Assembly (NCBI GenBank): GCA_024867545.1
Contig: JANFNE010000008.1
Span: forward strand, 682,001-746,000
DNA length: 64,000 nt
DNA from: Phytopythium helicoides
Lineage: Eukaryota; Oomycota; Peronosporomycetes; Pythiales; Pythiaceae
Reading direction: 5' to 3'
Positions within the stretch are counted from its first letter, which is position 1. The number at the start of each line of letters is the position of its first letter. The position numbers were made by a program, and so were the translations under genes. The notes below the pieces were generated by a model. It was not told the DNA's origin and did not search any database. It saw only the letters and a list, made by a program, of their open reading frames with translations. Below, one piece after another: positions 31,872 to 42,525 of this stretch.

Positions 31872-33029
31872 TCACGCCGACGGAGCACTACCTGCGAAGC
31901 TTCCCCCAGCAAAGCTGCCGCCGAAGCCACCCATGCTGCCACCGAAGCCACCCATGCTGCCACCACCCATGCCGCTGCCACCGCCACCCGTCGTCGTCGA
32001 CGTGCTGCTCAGCACACCACCGCTAGCCGTCAGGTAACCCGCAGGAGACACGGTCTGCGACGCTGACATGTTCATGGCAACCGAGATCCAGCCGAAGATA
32101 CCGTCCTCCACCGAGTCACCCAGCAGCGCGTACTCAACAAGCGAGTCAAAGTCGTCGACCGAGGCAGTCTGAAGCCACATGTCGTCCTCGTTGAGCGTGA
32201 TCTCGGCCGTGTCGTTCTCGTAGGCAGACGTGGCGTACACGGACGTGAGCAGGTCCTGGTCGAAGAAGAACTGAGCGACGTGCGGGATGTAGCCGCCGCT
32301 GTAGGTGCCGTTCTCGAGCACAGTGCCGCCGTAGTTGGCCAACAGGTGAATGTGCGTCGCACGCTCGACGTAGTGACCCGGGAACTTGGAGATGAACTGC
32401 ACGACGCCGTCCGAGTCGGTCGGGTAGACGCCACGCAGGAAGGTGGCGTTGACGTTGCTGGGGTCATCGGTGCCAGCGCCGTTGCCATCGGCGACGACAC
32501 CCGCGTACACGCCCGAGGCGTTGGCGTGCCAGAAGTCCATGTACATGTTCTCCACCGGCTCGCACGTGTCGACGTCGATGACCTGCAGGTCGAAGTAGAA
32601 GTCGATGCCGACCTGGGTCTCGCGCACGTCCGTACGGATATGCTCTCCCTTGATGTAGTAGGGTCCGTAGGTGACCTCTGGCTGCAGGATGCAGCTGACC
32701 TCGTCGCCGAAGAGCACGCTGCTGTCGGTGCTGGCGGTCACATCGAGGCTCGACTCGTGGTTGATGGCGAGGAAGTCGTCGAGGGCGAGGCGGCGTTCAC
32801 GGCGCGCGCGGTTCATGGCGGCCTGGCGGCGCTGGACGGCGCGCTCCTGGAGCTTGCGGTAGCTCTCGGACTGTGCGCAGTCTCCGAGCGCATGCTTGGC
32901 ACTGGACGCGAGGAGTCGGCGCTGGGCGATCTGTGCTTCGGTGAGTTGCTGGGCGTGTCCGTTGGCGGACGGGGCGAGTGCGACGGCGGCGATGGCTGCT
33001 GCGGCGAAGAGGGAGGCGACGTTGACCAT
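31872..33029 (-). CDS. Secreted intradiol ring-cleavage dioxygenase, copy 5
   Basis: 385 residues from the ATG at 33029 (MVNVASLFAAAAIAAVALAPSANG, a signal peptide). An in-frame non-ATG extension to 33260 was rejected because it would bury the signal peptide. The core has 'TYGPYYIKGEHIRTD', 'FWHANASGVY', 'FLRGVYPTDSDGVVQF' and 'PGHYVERATHIHLL', with the Fe(III) Tyr/Tyr/His/His set. The basic RARRERRL segment is also present. The Gly/Met/Phe tail (GSGMGGGSMGGFGGS...) is short. It belongs to a second subfamily with copy 6, clearly diverged from copies 1-4. Confidence 0.85.
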   Translation of the reverse strand: MVNVASLFAAAAIAAVALAPSANGHAQQLTEAQIAQRRLLASSAKHALGDCAQSESYRKLQERAVQRRQAAMNRARRERRLALDDFLAINHESSLDVTASTDSSVLFGDEVSCILQPEVTYGPYYIKGEHIRTDVRETQVGIDFYFDLQVIDVDTCEPVENMYMDFWHANASGVYAGVVADGNGAGTDDPSNVNATFLRGVYPTDSDGVVQFISKFPGHYVERATHIHLLANYGGTVLENGTYSGGYIPHVAQFFFDQDLLTSVYATSAYENDTAEITLNEDDMWLQTASVDDFDSLVEYALLGDSVEDGIFGWISVAMNMSASQTVSPAGYLTASGGVLSSTSTTTGGGGSGMGGGSMGGFGGSMGGFGGSFAGGSFAGSAPSA

Positions 33030-34595
33030 GTTTGTTTGTTTGTTGGTTGGTTGTTTTTGTTTGTGAAGAAGGCGGGTTGGTCGTAGTCCGGGAGGGAGGA
33101 GTGGAGGTGTTTCCGATGCGAGGAAAATCCGAGAATGAGTAAATGGTGGAGTCTTCGTCCGACAACAGATTTCGTGATGGTGCTTGTTCTCATCGAAGTG
33201 TCGATGTGTCGTTCCTAGATACACTTTTTTGCTAGGTGACCCTGTCGATTGGGAATCCATCTGACAGTATCAACGATCGTGAACAGGAACTCACCATGCT
33301 GTGACGGTCGAGCATAGTACTTGCACACAAGAATCAACTGAAGATACCTACCTGGACAGCCTTCAGTGTTGGCGTGAACAGCTGCTGCGTGCCATGTGTT
33401 GGTGGTCCCGTTGAAGGATCGGCATATCTTTGGTAACAAACGGAGTGGTTTCGCACCCGAGGTCCGCGCATCCAGGAATCGTGCGTCATGCAGAGCAGTA
33501 CGGTACTATGTCTGGGCCGTCAATTGGACGCGGAGTTCGAAGCCCATCCTCAGCCTCATCCTCAGCCAGAGCGGTCACCGCAAGTCCCAATTTCGCGATG
33601 GCCACGATGAGTATATTGTACTCAACCAGGATTTCATCTTTCGATTCGCAGCAACGAGCAAAGCAGTCGTGCGACACAAATGGCTGTCTGAATCCTGTGT
33701 CAGACCACCGCAATTCCATCTTGTGCATCGTGATGGGCGAGCATTCGTAGCACCTGTGAAACATTGAACAGCATCGTGGGGATGGTAGCTTCGCATAACT
33801 GAAGACGGAGCATGCCACTGGACAGTGCTGAACCATGCGGGAGCTATCTGTGCACGACGCCAAGTGGTCGCTTGCGCCGATGTGGACAGCGCCGGGAAAG
33901 CTCTCAGGTGAGAAACTGACTAGATCCAGGGCGTCACTCACCGTTCTCAAAGATCGGTGAGGATTCGAAATTGATGGCTGTAGTTTCGACATTGCGAGTA
34001 CCCGCGGCCGTGAGGTGGACGCACGTCCTACAGTTCACAACAGCAGCACTTTCTAAGCCGATGCGCCATGCGTTAAACCGTGCCCGTCATATCCGTTCGA
34101 CCTGCCGGCCCGGAATCCGGGGGTGCCGTCCTTTACGACAGCGTTCGACAGGCCATCCATCCATCCGAAGTCGCCGCGAGGCACACCATACAGCTCTCAA
34201 GATGGACGTTTACGCACAATGTGCCAGGACTATCAGACATAATCAGCGCGTGATAACGACACATTCACGTTTTAGTACATGGACAGGCCAATCAACCGTT
34301 CGGACACTGCCTTGCTTTCCTGTTGCGGCGGTGAGACCGAGCATACCGGATTGGCGTGTGACAGTGACCGGAGATCACGGGCGCGGACTGTCACCTGGAC
34401 GTCATGTGGTCGGCATGTCCTCTAGTCAGCATGGATCACTGCGACTAAATGTTATTGTGACCGCTTTGGCACTCCAACAGATCATTCTCCGATCTTCCTC
34501 GCATCGGAAACACCTCCACAACAACCACAACCACCTCCCTCCCGGACTACGACCAACCTACCTCCTTCACAAACAAAACCAACAAACAAACAAAC
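33030..34595. promoter_or_regulatory. Divergent intergenic region of dioxygenases 5 and 6
   Basis: About 1.6 kb between head-to-head starts. Both inner ends share a leader: CTCGCATCGGAAACACCTCC near 34498 and its mirror near 33110, then CCTCCCGGACTACGACCAAC and a run of AAACAAACAA before ATGGTCAACG. The centre is unique sequence with no supported gene. Confidence 0.45.
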
Positions 34596-35861
34596 ATGGT
34601 CAACGTCGCCTCCCTCTTCGCCGCCGCAGCCATCGCCGCCATCGCACTCGCCCCGTCCGCCAACGGACACGCCCAGCAACTCACCGAGGCACAGATCGCC
34701 CAGCGCCGACTCCTCGCATCCAGCGCCAAACACGCGCTCGGAGACTGTGCGCAGTCCGAGAGCTACCGCAAGCTCCAGGAGCGCGCCATCCAGCGTCGCC
34801 AGGCTGCCATGAACCGCGCTCGCCGTGAGCGCCGCCTCGCCCTCGACGACTTCCTCGCCATCAACCACGAGTCGAGCCTCGATGTGACCGCCAGCACCGA
34901 CAGCAGCGTGCTCTTCGGCGACGAGGTCAGCTGCATCCTGCAGCCAGAGGTCACCTACGGACCCTACTACATCAAGGGAGAGCACATCCGCACGGACGTG
35001 CGCGAGACCCAGGTCGGCATCGACTTCTACTTTGACCTGCAGGTCATCGACGTCGACACGTGCGAGCCGGTGGAGAACATGTACATGGATTTCTGGCACG
35101 CCAACTCTTCGGGCGTGTACGCGGGTGTCGTCGCCGAGGGCAATGGCGCCGGCACCTCCGACCCCAGCAACGTCAACACCACCTTCCTGCGTGGTGTCTA
35201 CCCGACCGACTCGGACGGCGTCGTGCAGTTCATCTCCAAGTTCCCCGGTCACTACGTCGAGCGTGCGACGCACATCCACCTGCTGGCCAACTACGGCGGC
35301 ACCGTGCTCGAGAACGGCACCTACAGCGGCGGCTACATCCCGCACGTCGCGCAGTTCTTCTTCGACCAGGACCTGCTCACGTCCGTGTACGCCACGTCTG
35401 CCTACGAGAACGACACGGCCGAGATCACGCTCAACGAGGACGACATGTGGCTCCAGACTGCCTCGGTCGACGACTTCGACTCGCTCGTCGAGTACGCGCT
35501 GCTGGGCGACTCGGTGGAGGACGGTATCTTCGGCTGGATCTCGGTTGCCATGAACATGTCTGCGTCGCAGACCGTGTCTCCTGCGGGTTACCTGACGGCT
35601 AGCGGCGGTGTGCTGAGCAGCACGTCGACGACGACGGGTGGCGGTGGCAGCGGTATGGGTGGTGGCAGCATGGGTGGCTTCGGTGGCAGCATGGGTGGCG
35701 GTGATTTCGGCGGCAGCTTCGTTGGAGGTAGCTTCGATGGTGGGGATGCCCCTGCGGCTGGTGTTTCTGGTTCGACGGACTCGGAGACCACCGGTACGGT
35801 CACGACCAGCTCCGTCGCTAGTGATGCCGATGTGTCTGTAGCGTGCAGCGTTAGCTCGTAA
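34596..35861 (+). CDS. Secreted intradiol ring-cleavage dioxygenase, copy 6
   Basis: 421 residues; near-identical to copy 5 through the core, with signal peptide, RARRERRL segment and the 'GPYY' and 'PGHYVERATHIHLL' iron-ligand motifs. The tail is longer than that of copy 5: Gly/Met repeats and then a Ser/Thr/Val-rich end with one cysteine (...VSVACSVSS). That end resembles the end of copies 2 and 3 (GVACTVRS), so a tail with a terminal cysteine motif probably is ancestral. Confidence 0.85.
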   Translation: MVNVASLFAAAAIAAIALAPSANGHAQQLTEAQIAQRRLLASSAKHALGDCAQSESYRKLQERAIQRRQAAMNRARRERRLALDDFLAINHESSLDVTASTDSSVLFGDEVSCILQPEVTYGPYYIKGEHIRTDVRETQVGIDFYFDLQVIDVDTCEPVENMYMDFWHANSSGVYAGVVAEGNGAGTSDPSNVNTTFLRGVYPTDSDGVVQFISKFPGHYVERATHIHLLANYGGTVLENGTYSGGYIPHVAQFFFDQDLLTSVYATSAYENDTAEITLNEDDMWLQTASVDDFDSLVEYALLGDSVEDGIFGWISVAMNMSASQTVSPAGYLTASGGVLSSTSTTTGGGGSGMGGGSMGGFGGSMGGGDFGGSFVGGSFDGGDAPAAGVSGSTDSETTGTVTTSSVASDADVSVACSVSS

Positions 35862-36084
35862 GCATGCAGTCGAGTCAGTCAAGCTGCACTAGTCACTGAG
35901 TGAGCCCTCAGCTTGCAGACTTTACGAGATTTTTGTTTGTTGACTCTAGTGCCTGCGGAAAGAATCGCGAGTCACACATCCCGAGTACACGTCACGTTTC
36001 ACGAATGGGTTTCATTCACTCTTTATCTTCTGCACTTCCAATGCTTGAGCCAATCGTCCTGATGCCACCTTGATTGTGCAGCAC

Positions 36085-37163
36085 TTAGCACACACTGTGA
36101 GGCAGGGGTTCACCAAGAACTCCCGCTAGGAGGTTGCGCACGGCAATGTCTGCCATGGCCTGGCGAGTCGAAACAGTGGCCGAGCCGATATGCGGCACGA
36201 TCACGCAGTTGGAGAGCGAGAAGAGCTTGTGTGAGGGCGGCAACGGCTCGGGCGACGTCACGTCGAGCCCTGCAGCCGCCAGCGTTTTCCCACCGACCAG
36301 AGCGTTGTACAGCGCCTCCTGATCCACGACCTCGCCGCGACTCGTGTTGACCAGAACCGATCCGCGCTTCATCTTTCCAAGTGCGTCAGCATTGATGCAG
36401 CCGCGCGTGGCGTCCGTTAGCGGCTGGTGCAGACTCACGACGTCGCTCTGGGCCAGCAAAGTGTCCATGTCGACGTACTCGACGTCGTCTCCGATGGCGC
36501 TCGCCGCCTCGCGCTTCTCGCGCGGTCCCGTGTACAAGATCTTGCAGTTGAAGCCCTCGCTTCATCATACCGGCGTAAGTCGCGCCGATGCGGCCGAGTC
36601 CGACGACGCCGACCGTGCATCCCGTGACGTCCGTGCCGCAGTACTGGAATGGCTGCCAGACGCCCCACTCGCCGTCCCTGGCGCTCTTGGCGCACTCGAG
36701 CACTCTCCGCTTGGCCGCGAACGTGAGCGCCACGGCCGTCTCGGCCGTCGACTCGTCTAGCACGCCGGGCGTGTAGCCGACATGCACGCCGCGCGCCTCA
36801 CAGCTGGGCACGTCGATGTGGTTGAAGCCGACCGACATGGTGGACACGACGCGCAGCTGCGGGCCCGCCCGCTCCAGCAGCTCGGCGTCGACCTGGTCCG
36901 TGAGCAGGCAGAAGACGCCATGGCAGCCGCGCACGCGCTCCAGCAGCGCCTCGCGCGGGATCTTGGCGTCTTCGGCGTCGTGGGCCTCGACGTGGACGGC
37001 CACGCCCGGCGCTCGGGCGGCCGCGAGCGCCTTGAACGCGTCTGCAGGTCGTCGAGGGTGAGTCAGCGAGGGTCAGAGAGGCTTAGAGGCCTGAGCAGAG
37101 CCCACCGATGGCGTAGGGCACGCGGCGGGAGAAGAAGACCTTGATGGGCGTCGAGGCGCTCAT
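36085..37163 (-). CDS. D-2-hydroxyacid dehydrogenase (glyoxylate / hydroxypyruvate reductase type)
   Basis: Exon 1 (37163-37106) encodes MSASTPIKVFFSRRVPYAI. A 64-nt GT-AG intron (37042-37105) follows, then exon 2 to 36085; about 337 residues. The fold is shown by the N-terminal substrate half ('VVSTMSVGFNHIDVPSCEARGV'), the NAD-binding 'VGVVGLGRIGATYAGMMKRG', and the catalytic Arg ('VNTSRGEVVDQEAL') and His ('VIVPHIGSAT'). It reduces 2-keto acids such as glyoxylate or hydroxypyruvate with NAD(P)H; the exact substrate is not decided. The frame breaks at 'MMKRG' (about 36563), where one extra G in a GGG run restores 'FNCKILYTGPREK' if removed. That looks like a one-base sequence or real mutation. 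Confidence 0.75.
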
Positions 37164-37180
37164 GATGGCCAAGTGAGACC

Positions 37181-37241
37181 GTCTCCGGATGCGCAGTAAC
37201 CCGAGGGTTACGATGCGTACCCTCCCGCTTCAACCGGAGAC
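37181..37241. repeat. Nested inverted repeats upstream of the dehydrogenase
   Basis: GTCTCCGG (37181-37188) pairs with CCGGAGAC (37234-37241), and inside it GTAACCCGAGGGTTAC (37196-37211) is a perfect hairpin with a GA turn. It begins 18 bp upstream of the start codon at 37163. Confidence 0.45.
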
Positions 37242-37765
37242 GACCCCGCTCTTCTCGCTAATGGACGCTCGCTGGGGCTCGCAGGTGGCCGCTGCGAGGG
37301 GAGCGATGAGCTGATGGGGCGGGAGGGAGGCCGGGGTCCCACGGGCGGGAGCGGCGTCTGTGATGGCGATGTGTCGCGGAATTTTGAGGCGGGACGTTCT
37401 TGATGCGGTGGCGGCGTGAATTGACGCGGTGGCGATGCGTTGGGCACGGTGGTCGCGCTTCGTGGTCGGTCGGACGCGATGGAAGCTGTAGACGGGCTGT
37501 CGACTCGTGAATACTCGTCACGATCTCACGGATTCATCATGGCGGTTCTGATGAGACTGAGTCAGGGTCGGCTCCTTGGACAACAACGTGCGGTCGACAC
37601 GCCACGTTGGCCGAAGCACCACGAGCAGCAGCAAAGGGAAGCACGGGGACGCCGGGGTCGGTTCAAAAGTGGCTAGTTGGTATTATACTTGGAGGCTACT
37701 CTACTAGGTCGCAGCCGTTCGTTCCTGCTGGCGACGGCTGGGCGGGGCTGGCTGGCGTCGCTGCC

Positions 37766-38161
37766 TCAGGCGGCTCGCCGGGCCTCGGCGGACTTGATGC
37801 GCGCCTTGAGCGCCTGCAGCACGTCTGGGAAGCCGTACTGGGGCTTGCTGCTCGAGAGCAGCGCGACGACCCAGTCCTGCTCGAGGTTGTCGACGAGCGC
37901 CTCAAGCTCGCGCAGCAGCGCGGCCTCCCGCTCGTGCTGGCCGCCAGCGGCCGCCTGGGCGTTCAGGAAGCCTCGGAGGTCGCCGATCATCCCCAGCAGG
38001 CGCGCGCGCAGCACCTGCACGAGCAGATCCTGGTCCACGTGCATTTGTCCGTCCAGGGGTCGCGCGGGCGCTGCAGAGGCCGCCGAGGCCTCGGGGGCGT
38101 GGAGAGAGCGCTTGCGGCCGCTCGAGAGCGCGGCGTCCGTCGGGTCGCCCGTCAGCCGCAT
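37766..38161 (-). CDS. Small hypothetical protein
   Basis: 131 residues from the ATG at 38161, with a stop at 37766. The N-terminal third is Ala/Pro/Arg-rich. The rest is helical and amphipathic ('HVDQDLLVQVLRARLLGMIGDLRGFLNAQ', 'LLRELEALVDNLEQDWVVALLSSSKPQYGFPDVLQALKARI'), as in a real folded or coiled domain. The frame is open further upstream to 38269 without an ATG, so an upstream exon is possible. No family was recognised. An overlapping plus-strand frame (37607-38488) is probably a shadow. Confidence 0.4.
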   Translation of the reverse strand: MRLTGDPTDAALSSGRKRSLHAPEASAASAAPARPLDGQMHVDQDLLVQVLRARLLGMIGDLRGFLNAQAAAGGQHEREAALLRELEALVDNLEQDWVVALLSSSKPQYGFPDVLQALKARIKSAEARRAA

Positions 38162-39379
38162 GGGTCGAGAGCGCGAGTGGCCTGGGGCGGCGACGGCGAC
38201 GCGCGGGCGGGCGGAAGGCGAGTGAGCGCCGCCGCGGGGGGCAAGCGGCGGGCCGAACTGACTGCGCACTTCCGCGGCGGTGGGACAGCTGCGGAGGGAT
38301 TGCGGGAGATGATGAGCTCTTTAAAATTGTTGAATGATTTTTGGGTTTTTGTTTGGGATGGGGTGGTAAGAGTTTATATAGAGGGTGAGTATTGTATTTA
38401 TTTGTCGAGTGATTGTCGAGTGAGCCGTGGATGTGTGACTGGCAAACAGAAGTTGATCCGCCAGTCGGGGTCGTCATTTCCATTTTAAGAGCGTATTATG
38501 ATGTTTATGTGACGAATGCGATTCACTTTACATAGATACATGTAAATAATGTATGCGCACACGACGCTATTGAGGACAATATGCTCACGTTGTGACACCG
38601 CAGCCGACTCGACGTCCCACTGTACGAGCAATCCCTTGTCGACTTTTGTCGACTCTTCCTGCCCAACGCCGTGAAGGACCAACCTTCCCTTTGGCCTCGC
38701 TCCACACACTCAACCCAACTGCGTTCGCCCCGTGAGATGTGAGGTGGCGAGGCAGATCCACCCACACATCGTTGATGGAGCCGACGGTCATCGTAAAATT
38801 GGCCGCTCCCTCTATTGTTGATGCTCTGGTCAGGCACTTCCCTCCTCTCCCCACCGAAGTGAGCTGGCTAATTGGCTGCCAGAGACTCCGGACGGCTCCT
38901 TTGCGCCGCGCGGTCGACAAGATCGCGTGTACGCGCTGGACCGGTGCACAGTCGGACTCTCGACGAGTAATCACGGCGGTTTACAAGATCGTCGCCAGTC
39001 GATTAGGGCGTCGGTCGATCAAGGGCGTCGGTCGATCAAGAACGTCGGTCGCCAGTCGTGCCAACTGAAAGGCTGGCAGTCAGTTGGCGCAGGCAGATTG
39101 CCACCGCCTCCTTCGAAATGCTTCCGCACGTCCGGTGCAGATCACATACGCTCACTGCTGCTACACGTCGAGAAGAGGTTAGCCCAGCTGGCTATCATTC
39201 CAAGCGCCATTGATTTGCTGCCAGCCAGCTGCCCGGACGAAGTGACCAACACAACAGCATTGCGCACAGCCCTCACTTGCGTCAGCGAACACTTGCTTGC
39301 TTCGAGAAGCCCCCCTGAAGGAGTCTGCCTTCATGGACAGCTGCATTTCGTCGAGATTTCGCAATGACCAGAAACTCCG
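38162..39379. other. Intergenic
   Basis: Promoter side of the small hypothetical gene, then unique sequence. A local repeat of GGTCGATCAAG occurs near 39013-39040. No supported gene. Confidence 0.4.
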
Positions 39380-40510
39380 TTGTCATGTGGTCGAGCGGGA
39401 AAGACCTCTCGCACCTGCCCCAAGTCGATCGAACACTGGTCGGCGTAGAAGCGGAAGTTCCACATGTTGATCTTGCCGTCGAGCCTCCATCCGTGGCGTT
39501 CGCAGCCGTCCTTGTGTAGGCTGCTTGGCTAGCGGTACCAGTTTGTGGTCAAATCAAACTTGTTTTCTGCCTCCAGCGTCTGCGCCAATGGCGCAGCGCC
39601 GTTCTGCACTCATGTTTAGGCTCACAGCTGTCAAAGCTTGTCCATCCATCGTGGTCACAAGACAACACGCATCTACTCGAGCACACAGGCCGCGTGGTTC
39701 TCATAGCCCGTGGTGGCGGCGAAGCTCCAGCATCTCCACCTGGATCTTGAACTCCGAGTCGCTGCAGCGCTGGTTGAACGCGAGCTCGACGGCCTTGCGC
39801 GCGCTGAGCATAGGGAAGACGGTCGGGGATGAGCACGACTTGCGAGAGATGAAGTCGTCGCTGAATCCAGTCTGCTAGTCGGGCGAGAAGCGCAGCTCCG
39901 TCGCCTCCTCCGTCAGGCTCAGGTGGTGTACTGGATCACGACTTTGAAGAGCTTCTGCTTCCACTGCTGCATCTGCTGCTGCTTGTCCTCGGGCTGCAGG
40001 CAGTCCGATGTGCTCGTAGATCGGCACCTGGCTCTTGACAGCGCTGGCGCACGGCGTCCAGTGTCTGCCGTTGGGTAGTTGGTACAATCACGCCTGGTCG
40101 CCTCTGCGTCAGCCAGAAAGCACTCACCGCGAGCTCCTTGCTCTCACGCAGGGACTTATAGACCTTGCAGACGTTGGCGGGCATGCAGCTCTCGACGGAG
40201 AAGTCCTCGTCAATCTTGGAGCACCCAACGCGGATACCTCCAATATTCGCTCATGACGTTCGATGCTGAGGTCCTCGAGGCGCCTGATGTGTGAGCAAGA
40301 AGTTCGAGGTCCATGGACAGCTCCAGCTCCGCGATCTCGTAGATGGCGCGCTCCATGACCGCCTGAGACCCCGGCCTTCAGGTCGAAGCTCAGCTCTGTA
40401 GACAGCACTGGACATGCTCCAAGCGGCGTCATGAACGCACAACCGTCGGCGTGGTGGGTCTTCTCCTGCTTGCACGACGCAACGTAGACGGATACGGTCG
40501 GTGGTGACGT
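39380..40510 (-). pseudogene. Decayed gene of unknown family
   Basis: Protein-like segments appear on the minus strand in order but in changing frames. They are 'CSKIDEDFSVESCMPANVCKV' with 'YKSLRESKELA' followed by a possible GTGAGT intron, 'QPEDKQQQMQQWKQKLFKVV', 'VFPMLSARKAVELAFNQRC' and 'GWRLDGKINMWNFRFYADQC'. Stops and shifts separate them. The family was not recognised. The segments have ordinary composition and cysteine content, so this was probably a host gene rather than a transposon. Confidence 0.4.
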
Positions 40511-40665
40511 ACATGCATGATGCGCATGGCCTCCTGCCGGTGACGTGTCGCTACGTCATTGATATATGCACCGCCATACAACTGTCAAATGATATACCTG
40601 CCGAGCGATATCAGCCACCTCGTCTTGGAAATTGTATAGCGGAGGTTCGCCCCCCACTTTTCGTC

Positions 40666-41830
40666 ATGGCGATCGAGATGAAGCTGCAGCTGAGCGCCAA
40701 GGAGCGGCTGCTGCTGCTGCTGACGCTGCTGCTGGCGCCGATTCTGGTCGCGGAGCTCTTCGGCGTCTCGCGCATGCGCGAGGCGTTTCCAGTGGCGCCC
40801 GCGGGCGCTCAGGAGCCCATGCCGGAGCTGAGCGACCTGCTGCTGGCCGTGGGCAGCGCTGCGGCCATCGTGGGGCTGCGCCTCACGCTTAGCGCCGCCT
40901 TCAAGCCGCTCGCGCGAAGCCTGCTGGCCCCCGACAAGCGCGTGCACGTCGACCGCGTCGAGCGCTTCGCCACCGTGCTTTTCAAGTTCTTGTACGACGC
41001 GTGGAGATGGCGTCGCGGTTTGTTGAGCTGCTGCTGACGGTGTGGTGGCGCAGGTTCTACGTGGTCATCACGACCGTGGGTTTCGTCATCATGAAGGACG
41101 AGCCGTGGTTCCCGACGCTGCTGGGCGGCTCGGGGACGGCCGAGCAGACGTTCGAGACGCTCAAGACGCCGCCGTCCAGCAGCCTGCGCGTCTACTTCCT
41201 CGTGCAGCTCGGGTACCACACGCACAGCCTCGTGCACATGCTGCTGCTGTCGCCGATCCGAAATGACTTTCTCGAGATGCTGCTGCACCACGTGGCCACC
41301 ATCATCCTCATCGGGGGCTCGTACCTGGCCAACTTCTCGGCCTTCGGCGCGCTTGTCGTCTTTACGCACGACATTGGCGACGTCACGGGCTGTACGTCGC
41401 GGTTTCTACTCCTCCTGCTACTCTCTGGTGAACTAAAGTCTCTCGTGACCCTGTTTGTGATGCAGACGCCATCAAGTCGGCAGTGGACACGGGCAAGACT
41501 CCGCTGGTCGTGGTGCTGTACTTTGTGCTGCTCGTGTCCTGGGCGTACACGCGGCTGTACGTGTTCCCGGCGCACCTGGTGTACAGCTTGGTCGCCGTGC
41601 TCCCCGTGACGCACCCGGAGGTGCCCGCGATCTTCCGCGACCCGATGATCGCCATGCTGTGCATGCTCGTACTGCTGCACGTGTACTGGTACGTGCTGTT
41701 CCTGGCCATGGGCTACAACCTCGTGGCCAAGGGCGTGCAGGAGGACATCCAGCAGAAGTGCCACACGGACGAAGCGGCCAGTGATGGCTCCAGCGCGGTG
41801 GCGAGTGGCGACAAGCGCAAGCTCGAGTGA
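40666..41830 (+). CDS. TLC/LAG1-domain membrane protein, ceramide-synthase-like, copy 1
   Basis: Three exons: 40666-40991, 41054-41391 and 41466-41830; introns GTACGA...GCAG and GTACGT...GCAG; 342 residues. Exon 1 has two membrane spans (LLLLLTLLLAPILVAELFGV; DLLLAVGSAAAIVGLRLTL). Exon 2 holds the Lag1 motif: 'MLLHHVATIILIGGSYLANFSAFG' followed by 'VVFTHDIGDVTG', with the HH and HD..D residues thought to be catalytic in ceramide synthases. Exon 3 has further spans (VVVLYFVLLVSWAYTRLYVF; MLCMLVLLHVYWYVLFLAMG) and a short lysine-rich tail. Expected role: acylation of a sphingoid base in the ER membrane. TLC proteins with other lipid roles remain possible. Confidence 0.85.
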
Positions 41831-42525
41831 TGGACTCGCTCCGGCGAGGAGGGTCGCATAGGGCACTGTAGCCATGTGAATAGCAACAGCTGTGCGCGTC
41901 GACGTTGACTGGAGTTGGAGGAGGTGCCGACAGCGACACGCTCGGCGCAAAACCACGGCGAGCAGGCGCCACCCAGCCGCTTGCTTGACCACCAGACCAG
42001 ATCCTCGCTTGGAGACGAGATTCCCAGCGACCAACACTGCAGCCCACTCATCTGTGCCCGCCACCACTAGACGGAGCGTCATCAAGCTCGAGCGCAATCG
42101 CCTTCGACGTCGGGCATTGTGGATGGTCGAGACATGTCGGGCGGACTCGACTCGAAGGTGCCACTCCCCTCGGTAAGTCGCTTTTTTTCGAACTGCCCGG
42201 TCTGGCGTCATCAGTCGGTTATTATTTAATAGAGGTCTGAGTTGATTGCCAACATCCTGCCGTCCGACTTATCAGAGCGCTGCTTTTGAGAGGGTATCAA
42301 ACTCCACAAGGTCGGACCCGCGGTCTTCAACATGGCCATGTCTCGTGCCATCGCCGGACCAAACATGCGCAGCTGTCCCAGCCCCGCGATTACGCGTGGA
42401 TCGCTCGCCTTCCTGACGCCGCAAGTGAGGTGGCGAGTTGCTACGCACCACAGCCACGCGGGCCATTGGCCTCACTTCCCAATCTGACCAGCAAACGCCA
42501 GTCGCAGCTCTCCGAACCTCCAGCC
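41831..42525. other. Intergenic between TLC copies 1 and 2
   Basis: Contains the promoter of copy 2. A T-run and AT-rich stretch lie at 42181-42245. No gene seen. Confidence 0.4.

Noticed and set aside
34482..35882. 466-codon minus-strand frame opposite dioxygenase 6, and similar antisense frames opposite copies 1-5
   Set aside because: Shadows of GC-rich codon bias; the sense frames carry signal peptide and iron-ligand motifs.
37607..38488. 293-codon plus-strand frame
   Set aside because: Overlaps the minus-strand small gene, whose amphipathic helices look more like a real protein.
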